This document shows, piece after piece, positions 8,450-18,612 of a stretch of 64,000 bases of DNA. The first letter of the stretch is position 1. The number at the start of each line of letters is the position of its first letter. The stretch is from Chamaea fasciata (taxonomy: Eukaryota > Chordata > Aves > Passeriformes > Sylviidae): positions 1 through 64,000 of the forward strand of contig JARCOQ010000224.1 of assembly GCA_029207755.1 (NCBI GenBank), written 5' to 3'. The notes beneath the pieces were generated by a model. The model ran no database searches, was not told the DNA's origin, and worked only from the letters and a program-made list of their open reading frames with translations. The position numbers were made by a program, and so were the translations under genes.

Positions 8450-10260
8450 GCAGAGAAGCTGTTTGCAGCACGGAAAGTGCTTCTCTTAGCCTGGGAAGCG
8501 AGAAAGCGTTTTTTGGCCGCGCCTAGTTCTCTCGGAGGCTGCACGCTGCAGGCTGGCTGGGAACAGCGGCTAGGCGCTGTTTCCGAGCTCTCCACAAGCA
8601 GAGAAGCTGTTTGCAGCACGGAAAGTGCTTCTCTTAGCCTGGGAAGCGAGAAAGCCCGTTTTGGCCGCGCCTAGTGCTCTCGGAGGCTGCACGCTGCAGG
8701 CTGGCTGCGAACAGCGGCTAGGCGCTGTTTCCGAGCTCTGCACAAGCAGAGAAGCTGTTTGCAGCACGGAAAGTGCTTCTCTTAGCCTGGGAAGCGAGAA
8801 AGCGCCTTTTGGCCGCGCCTAGTGCTCTCGGAGGCTGCACGCTGCAGGCTGGCTGCGAGCAGCGGCTAGGCGCGGTTTCCGAGCTCTCCACAAGCAGAGA
8901 AGCTGTTTGCAGCACGGAAAGTGCTTCTCTTATTCTGGGAAGCAAGAAAGCCCCTTTTGGCCGCGCCTACTGCTTTCTCGGCGTTTCGCAGAAGGCTGGC
9001 TGCGAACAGCAGCTAGGCGCGTTTTCCAAGCTTTCCACAAGCAGAGAAGCTGTTTGCAGCACGGAAAGTGCTTCTCTTAGCCTGGGAAGCGAGAAAGCGC
9101 CTTTTGGCCTCGCCTAGTGCTTTTTCCGATGTTTCGCTGCAGGCTGGCTGGGAACAGCGGCTGGGCGCTGTTTCCGAGCTCTCCACAAGCAGAGAAGCTG
9201 TTTGCAGCACGGAAAGTGCTTCTCTTAGCCTGGGAAGCAAGAAAGCGCCTTTTGGCCGTGCCTAGTGCTTTGCCGGCGTTTAGCAGCAGGCTGCTGCGAA
9301 GAGCACCTAGGCGCGTCTTCCAAGCTCTCCACAAGCAGAGAAGCTGTTTGCAGCACGGAAAGTGCTTCTCTTAGCCTGGGAAGCGAGAAAGCGCCTTTTG
9401 GCCGCGCCTAGAGCTCTCGCAGGCTGCACGCTGCAGTCTTGCTAGGAACAGCGGCTAGGCGCTGTTTCCGAGCTCTCCACATGCAGAGAAGCTGTTTGCA
9501 GCACGGAAAGTGCTTCTCTTAGCCTGGGAAGCGAGAAAGCGTTTTTTGGCCGCGCCTAGTTCTCTCGGAGGCTGCACGCTGCAGGCTGGCTGGGAACAGC
9601 GGCTAGGCGCTGTTTCCGAGCTCTCCACAAGCAGAGAAGCTGTTTGCAGCACGGAAAGTGCTTCTCTTAGCCTGGGAAGCGAGAAAGCGCCTTTTGGCCG
9701 CGGCTAGTGCCTTCGGAGGCTGCACGCTGCAGGCTGACTGGGAATAGCGGCTAGGTGCTGTTTCCGAGCTCTCCACAAGCAGAGAAGCTGTTTGCAGCAC
9801 GGAAAGTGCTTCTCTTATCCTTGGAAGCGAGAAAGCGCCTTTTGGCCGCGCCTAGTGCTCTCGGAGGCTGCACGCTGCAGGCTGGCTGCGAGCAGTGGCT
9901 AGGCGCGGTTTCGGAGCTCTCCATAAGCAGAGAAGCTGTTTGCAGCACGGAAAGTGCTTCTCTTAGCCTGGGAAGCGAGAAAGCCCCTTTTGGCCGCGCC
10001 TAGTGCTCTCGGAGGCTGCACGCTGCAGGCTGGCTGCGAACAGCGGCTAGGCGCTGTTTTCGAGCTCTCCACAAGCAGAGAAGCTGTTTGCAGCACGGAA
10101 AGTGCTTCTCTTAGCCTGGGAAGCAAGAAAGCGCCTTTTGGCCGTGCCTAGTGCTTTCTCGGCGTTTAGCAGCAGGCTGCTGCGAACAGCACCTAGGCGC
10201 GTTTTCCAAGCTCTCCACAAGCAGAGAAGGTGTTTGCAGCACGGAAAGTGCTTCTCTTAG
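8450..10260 (+). repeat. 1.8 kb block, copy 2 of the 2950-bp period
   Basis: Partner of 5500-7310. Its last part (from 9311) is also the first unit of the 10-monomer higher-order repeat, so the two structures overlap and this copy is probably where the 10-monomer expansion began. The same material recurs at 37.25-38.7 kb (offset 28531). Confidence 0.83.
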
Positions 10261-10787
10261 CCTGGGAAGCGAGGAAAGCGCCTTTTGGCCGCGCCTAGAG
10301 CTCTCGCAGGCTGCACGCTGCAGTCTTGCTCGGAACAGCGGCTAGGCGCTGTTTCCGAGCTCTCCACAAGCAGAGAAGCTGTTTGCAGCACGGAAAGTGC
10401 TTCTCTTAGCCTGGGAAGCGAGAAAGCGCCTTTTGGCCGCGCCTAGTTCTCTCGGAGGCTGCACGCTGCAGGCTGGCTGGGAACAGCGGCTAGGCGCTGT
10501 TTCCGAGCTCTCCACAAGCAGAGAAGCTGTTTGAAGCACGGAAAGTGCTTCTCTTAGCCTGGGAAGCGAGAAAGCGCCTTTTGGCCGCGCCTAGTGCCCT
10601 CGGAGGCTGCACGCTGCAGGCTGACTGGGAATAGCGGCTAGGTGCTGTTTCCGAGCTCTCCACAAGCAGAGAAGCTGTTTGCAGCACGGAAAGTGCTTCT
10701 CTTAGCCTGGGAAGCAAGAAAGCGCCTTTTGGCCGTGCCTAGTGCTTTCCCGGCGTTTAGCAGCAGGCTGCTGCGAAGAGCACCTAG
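9311..10787 (+). repeat. 10-monomer HOR, unit 1
   Basis: 1477 bp. One extra G (GCGAGGAAAGC) near 10273 explains the single-base excess over units 2 and 3. The class C monomer at each end has GAAGAGCACC, a marker lost (GAACAGCACC) in later units. Confidence 0.88.
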
Positions 10788-12263
10788 GCGCGTCTTCCAA
10801 GCTCTCCACAAGCAGAGAAGCTGTTTGCAGCACGGAAAGTGCTTCTCTTAGCCTGGGAAGCGAGAAAGCGCCTTTTGGCCGCGCCTAGAGCTCTCGCAGG
10901 CTGCACGCTGCAGTCTTGCTAGGAACAGCGGCTAGGCGCTGTTTCCGAGCTCTCCACATGCAGAGAAGCTGTTTGCAGCACGGAAAGTGCTTCTCTTAGC
11001 CTGGGAAGCGAGAAAGCGTTTTTTGGCCGCGCCTAGTTCTCTCGGAGGCTGCACGCTGCAGGCTGGCTGGGAACAGCGGCTAGGCGCTGTTTCCGAGCTC
11101 TCCACAAGCAGAGAAGCTGTTTGCAGCACGGAAAGTGCTTCTCTTAGCCTGGGAAGCGAGAAAGCGCCTTTTGGCCGCGGCTAGTGCCTTCGGAGGCTGC
11201 ACGCTGCAGGCTGACTGGGAATAGCGGCTAGGTGCTGTTTCCGAGCTCTCCACAAGCAGAGAAGCTGTTTGCAGCACGGAAAGTGCTTCTCTTATCCTTG
11301 GAAGCGAGAAAGCGCCTTTTGGCCGCGCCTAGTGCTCTCGGAGGCTGCACGCTGCAGGCTGGCTGCGAGCAGTGGCTAGGCGCGGTTTCGGAGCTCTCCA
11401 TAAGCAGAGAAGCTGTTTGCAGCACGGAAAGTGCTTCTCTTAGCCTGGGAAGCGAGAAAGCCCCTTTTGGCCGCGCCTAGTGCTCTCGGAGGCTGCACGC
11501 TGCAGGCTGGCTGCGAACAGCGGCTAGGCGCTGTTTTCGAGCTCTCCACAAGCAGAGAAGCTGTTTGCAGCACGGAAAGTGCTTCTCTTAGCCTGGGAAG
11601 CAAGAAAGCGCCTTTTGGCCGTGCCTAGTGCTTTCTCGGCGTTTAGCAGCAGGCTGCTGCGAACAGCACCTAGGCGCGTTTTCCAAGCTCTCCACAAGCA
11701 GAGAAGGTGTTTGCAGCACGGAAAGTGCTTCTCTTAGCCTGGGAAGCGAGAAAGCGCCTTTTGGCCGCGCCTAGAGCTCTCGCAGGCTGCACGCTGCAGT
11801 CTTGCTCGGAACAGCGGCTAGGCGCTGTTTCCGAGCTCTCCACAAGCAGAGAAGCTGTTTGCAGCACGGAAAGTGCTTCTCTTAGCCTGGGAAGCGAGAA
11901 AGCGCCTTTTGGCCGCGCCTAGTTCTCTCGGAGGCTGCACGCTGCAGGCTGGCTGGGAACAGCGGCTAGGCGCTGTTTCCGAGCTCTCCACAAGCAGAGA
12001 AGCTGTTTGAAGCACGGAAAGTGCTTCTCTTAGCCTGGGAAGCGAGAAAGCGCCTTTTGGCCGCGCCTAGTGCCCTCGGAGGCTGCACGCTGCAGGCTGA
12101 CTGGGAATAGCGGCTAGGTGCTGTTTCCGAGCTCTCCACAAGCAGAGAAGCTGTTTGCAGCACGGAAAGTGCTTCTCTTAGCCTGGGAAGCAAGAAAGCG
12201 CCTTTTGGCCGTGCCTAGTGCTTTCCCGGCGTTTAGCAGCAGGCTGCTGCGAACAGCACCTAG
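10788..12263 (+). repeat. 10-monomer HOR, unit 2
   Basis: 1476 bp. Monomer starts are 10788, 10936, 11084, 11232, 11380, 11528 (146 bp), 11674, 11822, 11970 and 12118 (146 bp). It serves as the reference unit. Confidence 0.9.
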
Positions 12264-13739
12264 GCGCGTCTTCCAAGCTCTCCACAAGCAGAGAAGCTGT
12301 TTGCAGCACGGAAAGTGCTTCTCTTAGCCTGGGAAGCGAGAAAGCGCCTTTTGGCCGCGCCTAGAGCTCTCGCAGGCTGCACGCTGCAGTCTTGCTAGGA
12401 ACAGCGGCTAGGCGCTGTTTCCGAGCTCTCCACATGCAGAGAAGCTGTTTGCAGCACGGAAAGTGCTTCTCTTAGCCTGGGAAGCGAGAAAGCGTTTTTT
12501 GGCCGCGCCTAGTTCTCTCGGAGGCTGCACGCTGCAGGCTGGCTGGGAACAGCGGCTAGGCGCTGTTTCCGAGCTCTCCACAAGCAGAGAAGCTGTTTGC
12601 AGCACGGAAAGTGCTTCTCTTAGCCTGGGAAGCGAGAAAGCGCCTTTTGGCCGCGGCTAGTGCCTTCGGAGGCTGCACGCTGCAGGCTGACTGGGAATAG
12701 CGGCTAGGTGCTGTTTCCGAGCTCTCCACAAGCAGAGAAGCTGTTTGCAGCACGGAAAGTGCTTCTCTTATCCTTGGAAGCGAGAAAGCGCCTTTTGGCC
12801 GCGCCTAGTGCTCTCGGAGGCTGCACGCTGCAGGCTGGCTGCGAGCAGTGGCTAGGCGCGGTTTCGGAGCTCTCCATAAGCAGAGAAGCTGTTTGCAGCA
12901 CGGAAAGTGCTTCTCTTAGCCTGGGAAGCGAGAAAGCCCCTTTTGGCCGCGCCTAGTGCTCTCGGAGGCTGCACGCTGCAGGCTGGCTGCGAACAGCGGC
13001 TAGGCGCTGTTTTCGAGCTCTCCACAAGCAGAGAAGCTGTTTGCAGCACGGAAAGTGCTTCTCTTAGCCTGGGAAGCAAGAAAGCGCCTTTTGGCCGTGC
13101 CTAGTGCTTTCTCGGCGTTTAGCAGCAGGCTGCTGCGAACAGCACCTAGGCGCGTTTTCCAAGCTCTCCACAAGCAGAGAAGGTGTTTGCAGCACGGAAA
13201 GTGCTTCTCTTAGCCTGGGAAGCGAGAAAGCGCCTTTTGGCCGCGCCTAGAGCTCTCGCAGGCTGCACGCTGCAGTCTTGCTCGGAACAGCGGCTAGGCG
13301 CTGTTTCCGAGCTCTCCACAAGCAGAGAAGCTGTTTGCAGCACGGAAAGTGCTTCTCTTAGCCTGGGAAGCGAGAAAGCGCCTTTTGGCCGCGCCTAGTT
13401 CTCTCGGAGGCTGCACGCTGCAGGCTGGCTGGGAACAGCGGCTAGGCGCTGTTTCCGAGCTCTCCACAAGCAGAGAAGCTGTTTGAAGCACGGAAAGTGC
13501 TTCTCTTAGCCTGGGAAGCGAGAAAGCGCCTTTTGGCCGCGCCTAGTGCCCTCGGAGGCTGCACGCTGCAGGCTGACTGGGAATAGCGGCTAGGTGCTGT
13601 TTCCGAGCTCTCCACAAGCAGAGAAGCTGTTTGCAGCACGGAAAGTGCTTCTCTTAGCCTGGGAAGCAAGAAAGCGCCTTTTGGCCGTGCCTAGTGCTTT
13701 CCCGGCGTTTAGCAGCAGGCTGCTGCGAACAGCACCTAG
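12264..13739 (+). repeat. 10-monomer HOR, unit 3
   Basis: 1476 bp and, as far as I can tell by eye, the same as unit 2 apart from isolated bases. It shares the GAACAGCACC ending of its class C monomers. Confidence 0.88.
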
Positions 13740-15067
13740 GCGCGTCTTCCAAGCTCTCCACAAGCAGAGAAGCTGTTTGCAGCACGGAAAGTGCTTCTCT
13801 TAGCCTGGGAAGCGAGAAAGCGCCTTTTGGCCGCGCCTAGAGCTCTCGCAGGCTGCACGCTGCAGTCTTGCTAGGAACAGCGGCTAGGCGCTGTTTCCGA
13901 GCTCTCCACATGCAGAGAAGCTGTTTGCAGCACGGAAAGTGCTTCTCTTAGCCTGGGAAGCGAGAAAGCGTTTTTTGGCCGCGCCTAGTTCTCTCGGAGG
14001 CTGCACGCTGCAGGCTGGCTGGGAACAGCGGCTAGGCGCTGTTTCCGAGCTCTCCACAAGCAGAGAAGCTGTTTGCAGCACGGAAAGTGCTTCTCTTATC
14101 CTTGCAAGCGAGAAAGCGCCTTTTGGCCGCGCCTAGTGCTCTCGGAGGCTGCACGCTGCAGGCTGGCTGCGAGCAGTGGCTAGGCGCGGTTTCGGAGCTC
14201 TCCATAAGCAGAGAAGCTGTTTGCAGCACGGAAAGTGCTTCTCTTAGCCTGGGAAGCGAGAAAGCCCCTTTTGGCCGCGCCTAGTGCTCTCGGAGGCTGC
14301 ACGCTGCAGGCTGGCTGCGAACAGCGGCTAGGCGCTGTTTTCGAGCTCTCCACAAGCAGAGAAGCTGTTTGCAGCACGGAAAGTGCTTCTCTTAGCCTGG
14401 GAAGCAAGAAAGCGCCTTTTGGCCGTGCCTAGTGCTTTCTCGGCGTTTAGCAGCAGGCTGCTGCGAACAGCACCTAGGCGCGTTTTCCAAGCTCTCCACA
14501 AGCAGAGAAGGTGTTTGCAGCACGGAAAGTGCTTCTCTTAGCCTGGGAAGCGAGAAAGCGCCTTTTGGCCGCGCCTAGAGCTCTCGCAGGCTGCACGCTG
14601 CAGTCTTGCTCGGAACAGCGGCTAGGCGCTGTTTCCGAGCTCTCCACAAGCAGAGAAGCTGTTTGCAGCACGGAAAGTGCTTCTCTTAGCCTGGGAAGCG
14701 AGAAAGCGTTTTTTGGCCGCGCCTAGTTCTCTCGGAGGCTGCACGCTGCAGGCTGGCTGGGAACAGCGGCTAGGCGCTGTTTCCGAGCTCTCCACAAGCA
14801 GAGAAGCTGTTTGCAGCACGGAAAGTGCTTCTCTTAGCCTGGGAAGCGAGAAAGCGCCTTTTGGCCGCGCCTAGTGCCCTCGGAGGCTGCACGCTGCAGG
14901 CTGACTGGGAATAGCGGCTAGGTGCTGTTTCCGAGCTCTCCACAAGCAGAGAAGCTGTTTGCAGCATGGAAAGTGCTTCTCTTATCCTGGGAAGCGAGAA
15001 AGCGCCTTTTGGCCGCGCCTAGTGCTTTCTCGGCGTTTAGCAGCAGGCTGCTCCGAACAGCACCTAG
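13740..15067 (+). repeat. 10-monomer HOR, unit 4 (9 monomers, class K lost)
   Basis: 1328 bp, exactly one 148-bp monomer shorter. The missing one is class K: the B monomer is followed directly by the TATCCTTGCAAGC monomer near 14100. The eighth monomer has a six-T class B linker (near 14708) where units 1-3 have GCGCC, and the last monomer drifts to GCTCCGAACAGC. The unit is therefore a recombinant edge of the HOR array. Confidence 0.85.
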
Positions 15068-16869
15068 GCGCGTTTTCCAAGCTCTCCACAAGCAGAGAAG
15101 CTGTTTGCAGCACGTAAAGTGCTTCTCTTAGCCTGGGAAGCGAGAAAGCCCCTTTTGGCCGCGCCTAGTGCTCTCGGAGGCTGCACGCTGCAGGCTGGCT
15201 GGGAACAGCGGTTAGGCGCTGTTTCCGAGCTCTCCACAAGCAGAGAAGCTGTTTGCAGCACGGAAAGTGCTTCTCTTAGCCTTGGAAGCGAGAAAGCCCT
15301 TTTGGCTTTGCCTAGGGCTCACGGAGGCTGCACGCTGCAGGCTGGCTGTGAGCAGCGTCTAGGCGCGGTTTCCGAACTCTCCACAAGCAGAGAACCTCTT
15401 TGCAGCACGGAAAGTGCTTCTCTTAGCCTAGGAAGCGAGAAAGCGCCTTTTGGCCACGCCTAGTGCTCTCGGAAGCTGCACGCTGCAAGCTGGCTGGGAA
15501 CAGCGGCTAGGCGCGGTTTTCGAGCTCTCCCCAAGCAGAGAAGCTGTTTGCAGCACGGTAAGTGCTTCTCTTAGCCTGGGAAGCAAGAAAGCCCCTTTTG
15601 GCCGCGCCTAGTGCTTTGTCTGGCGGTACGCAGCAGGCTGGCTGCGAACAGCGGCTAGGGGCTGTTTCCGAGCTCTCCACAAGCAGAGAAGCTGTTTGCA
15701 GCACGGAAAGTGCTTCTCTTAGCCTGGGAAGCGAGAAAGCGCCTTTTGGCCGCGCCTAGTGCTCTCGGAGGCTGCACGCTGCAGGCTGGCTGGGAACAGC
15801 GGCTAGGGGCTGTTTCCGAGCTTTCCACAAGCAGAGAAGCTGTTTGCAGCACGGAAAGTGCTTCTCTTAGCCTGGGAAGCAAGAAAGCGCCTTTTGGCCG
15901 TGCCTAGTGCTTTCTCGGCGTTTAGCAGCAGGCTGCTGCGAACAGCACCTAGGCGCGTTTTCCAAGCTCTCCACAAGCAGAGAAGCTGTTTGCAGCACGG
16001 AAAGTGCTTCTCTTAGCCTGGGAAGCGATAAAGCGCATTTTGGCCGCGCCTAGAGCTCTCGCAGGCTGCACGCTGCAGTCTTGCTAGGAACAGCGGCTAG
16101 GCGCTGTTTCCGAGCTCTCCACAAGCAGAGAAGCTGTTTGCAGCACGGAAAGTGCTTCTCTTAGCCTGGGAAGCGAGAAAGCGTTTTTTGGCCGCGCCTA
16201 GTTCTCTCGGAGGCTGCACGCTGCAGGCTGGCTGGGAACAGCGGCTAGGCGCTGTTTCCGAGCTCTCCACAAGCAGAGAAGCTGTTTGCAGCACGGAAAG
16301 TGCTTCTCTTAGCCTGGGAAGCGAGAAAGCCCGTTTTGGCCGCGCCTAGTGCTCTCGGAGGCTGCACGCTGCAGGCTGGCTGCGAACAGCGGCTAGGCGC
16401 TGTTTCCGAGCTCTCCACAAGCAGAGAAGCTGTTTGCAGCACGGAAAGTGCTTCTCTTAGCCTGGGAAGCGAGAAAGCGCCTATTGGCCGCGCCTAGTGC
16501 TCTCGGAGGCTGCACGCTGCAGGCTGGCTGCGAGCAGCGGCTAGGCGCGGTTTCCGAGCTCTCCACAAGCAGAGAAGCTGTTTGCAGCACGGAAAGTGCT
16601 TCTCTTATTCTGGGAAGCAAGAAAGCCCCTTTTGGCCGCGCCTACTGCTTTCTCGGCGTTTCGCAGAAGGCTGGCTGCGAACAGCAGCTAGGCGCGTTTT
16701 CCAAGCTTTCCACAAGCAGAGAAGCTGTTTGCAGCACGGAAAGTGCTTCTCTTAGCCTGGGAAGCGAGAAAGCGCCTTTTGGCCTCGCCTAGTGCTTTTT
16801 CCGATGTTTCGCTGCAGGCTGCCTGGGAACAGCGGCTGGGCGCTGTTTCCGAGCTCTCCACAAGCAGAG
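15068..16869 (+). repeat. Array segment 7: blocks shared with 38.7-39.5 and 8.2-9.2 kb
   Basis: 15.06-15.85 kb matches 38.72-39.51 kb (offset 23660, then 23661 after a one-C shortening near 15299). 15.86-16.87 kb matches 8.2-9.2 kb (offset 7675). Markers are GGCTTTGCCTAGGGCTCACG and GAGAACCTCTTTGC near 15310 and 15392. Confidence 0.8.
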
Positions 16870-16987
16870 AAGCTGTTTGCAGCACGGAAAGTGCTTCTCT
16901 TAGCCTGGGAAGCGAGAAAGCGCCATTTGGCCACGCCTAGTGCTCTCGGAAGCTGCATGCTGCAGGCTGGCTGGGAACAGCGGCTAG

Positions 16988-17135
16988 GGGCTGTTTCCGA
17001 GCTCTCCACAAGCAGAGAAGCTGTTTGCAGCACGGAAAGTGCTTCTCTTAGCCTGGGAAGCTAGAAAGCCCCTTTTGGCCGCGCCTAGTTCTCTCGGAGG
17101 CTGCACGCTGCTGGCTGGCTGCGAACAGCGGCTAG
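16988..17135 (+). repeat. Monomer class I: GCTAGAAAGCCCC core with CTGCTGGCTGG cassette
   Basis: It carries GGGAAGCTAGAAAG, a CCCCTTTTGG linker, TTCTCTCGG and GCTGCTGGCTGGCTGCGAAC. Copies lie at 17.9, 19.7, 23.3, 25.6, 27.3, 28.5, 32.0, 34.1, 44.9, 46.4 and 49.8 kb. A subset has GAAGCGCGG in place of GAACAGCGG (25.7, 27.3, 28.5 and 44.9 kb), a marker that links those blocks. The next monomer often carries GAGAACCTG instead of GAGAAGCTG, which disrupts the left arm of the core dyad. Confidence 0.82.
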
Positions 17136-17283
17136 GCGCTGTTTCCGAGCTCTCCACAAGCAGAGAACCTGTTTGCAGCACGGAAAGTGCTTCTCTTAGC
17201 CTGGGAAGCGAGAAAGCGCCTTTTGGCCGCGCCTAGTGCTCTCGCAGGCTGCACGCTGCAGGCTGGCTGCGAACAGCGGCTAG

Positions 17284-17431
17284 GGGCTGTTTCCGAGCTC
17301 TCCACAAGCAGAGAAGCTGTTTGCAGCACGGAAAGTGCTTCTCTCATCCTGAGAAGCGAGAAAGCGCCTTTTGGCCACACATAGTGCTCTCGGAGGCTGC
17401 ACGCTGCAGGCTGGCTGGGAACAGCGGCTAG
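17284..17431 (+). repeat. Monomer class J: TCATCCTGAGAAGC / GGCCACACATAG
   Basis: The core changes to CTCTCATCCTGAGAAGCG and the linker to GGCCACACATAG, which loses the cassette-flanking CCTAG on the left. Copies lie at 2.15, 18.2, 23.6, 25.5, 27.1, 28.3, 32.2, 42.2, 44.7, 46.2, 49.6 and 61.1 kb. A related CACACCTAG form dominates 52-55 kb. It typically precedes class I. Confidence 0.8.
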
Positions 17432-17757
17432 GCGCTGTTTCCGAGCTTTCCACAAGCAGAGAAGCTGTTTGCAGCACGGAAAGTGCTTCTCTTAGCCTGG
17501 GAAGCGAGAAAGCCCCTTTTGGCCGCGCCTAGTTCTCTCGGAGGCTGCACGCTGCTGGCTGGCTGCGAACAGCGGCTAGGCGCTGTTTCCGAGCTCTCCA
17601 CAAGCAGAGAAGCTGTTTGCAGCACGGAAAGTGCTTCTCTTAGCCTGGGAAGCGAGAAAGCGCCTTTTGGCCGCGCCTAGTGCTCTCGGAGGCTGCACGG
17701 TGCAGGCTGACTGGGAATAGCGGCCTGGTGCTGTTTCCGAGCACTCCACAAGCAGAG

Positions 17758-18612
17758 AAGCTGTTTGCAGCACGGAAAGTGCTTCTCTTAGCCTGGGAAG
17801 CGAGAAAGCGCCATTTGGCCACGCCTAGTGCTCTCGGAAGCTGCATGCTGCAGGCTGGCTGGGAACAGCGGCTAGGGGCTGTTTCCGAGCTCTCCACAAG
17901 CAGAGAAGCTGTTTGCAGCACGGAAAGTGCTTCTCTTAGCCTGGGAAGCTAGAAAGCCCCTTTTGGCCGCGCCTAGTTCTCTCGGAGGCTGCACGCTGCT
18001 GGCTGGCTGCGAACAGCGGCTAGGCGCTGTTTCCGAGCTCTCCACAAGCAGAGAACCTGTTTGCAGCACGGAAAGTGCTTCTCTTAGCCTGGGAAGCGAG
18101 AAAGCGCCTTTTGGCCGCGCCTAGTGCTCTCGCAGGCTGCACGCTGCAGGCTGGCTGCGAACAGCGGCTAGGGGCTGTTTCCGAGCTCTCCACAAGCAGA
18201 GAAGCTGTTTGCAGCACGGAAAGTGCTTCTCTCATCCTGAGAAGCGAGAAAGCGCCTTTTGGCCACACATAGTGCTCTCGGAGGCTGCACGCTGCAGGCT
18301 GGCTGGGAACAGCGGCTAGGCGCTGTTTCCGAGCTTTCCACAAGCAGAGAAGCTGAAGCGAGAAAGCCCCCTTTTGGCCGCGCCTAGTTCTCTCGGAGGC
18401 TGCACGCTGCTGGCTGGCTGCGAACAGCGGCTAGGCGCTGTTTCCGAGCTCTCCACAAGCAGAGAAGCTGTTTGCAGCACGGAAAGTGCTTCTCTTAGCC
18501 TGGGAAGCGAGAAAGCGCCTTTTGGCCGCGCCTAGTGCTCTCGGAGGCTGCACGGTGCAGGCTGACTGGGAATAGCGGCCTGGTGCTGTTTCCGAGCACT
18601 CCACAAGCAGAG
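17758..18612 (+). repeat. 6-monomer HOR, unit 2, internally deleted
   Basis: Matches unit 1 at offset 888 up to 18355, then at offset 855. The change is a 34-bp deletion at 18355/18356 plus one extra C near 18370. Beyond 18612 the array switches to the class D-B-K series. Confidence 0.83.
18320..18434 (+). repeat. Truncated 115-bp monomer
   Basis: The core reads GAGAAGCTGAAGCGAG: 34 bp from the loop of the core dyad through CTGGG are missing, leaving only the left hairpin arm. It is the only strongly shortened monomer I found. It lies at the upstream edge of the indel-rich zone, so a real deletion and a misjoin are both possible. Confidence 0.8.

Larger units (their letters stand above)
9311..15067 (+). 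repeat. Higher-order repeat array, 10 monomers / 1476 bp
   Basis: Cassette order D-B-K-A-A(CCCC)-C-D(CTCGG)-A(TTCTC)-A(GCCCTCGG)-C repeats four times. Units start at 9311, 10788, 12264 and 13740, giving lengths 1477, 1476 and 1476; the last unit is 1328 bp with one monomer fewer. The arithmetic closes exactly: 8 x 148 + 2 x 146 = 1476. Private markers repeat in register: CCACATGCAGAG in monomer 2, TATCCTTGG in monomer 4, GAAGGTG in monomer 7 and TTTGAAGCACGG in monomer 9 of the first three units. This is the cleanest higher-order repeat in the window. Confidence 0.93.
16870..17757 (+). repeat. 6-monomer HOR (888 bp), unit 1
   Basis: Six 148-bp monomers, including a CGCCATTTGGCCACG linker, class I, a GAGAACCTG monomer and class J. 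The unit is repeated immediately downstream at exactly 888 bp: the matching starts are 16988/17876, 17136/18024 and 17284/18172. Confidence 0.85.

Noticed and set aside
9311..15067. Reading the 10-monomer repeats as a duplicated gene family
   Set aside because: Unit boundaries follow monomer phase, not any coding start or stop, and the units contain nothing but satellite monomers.
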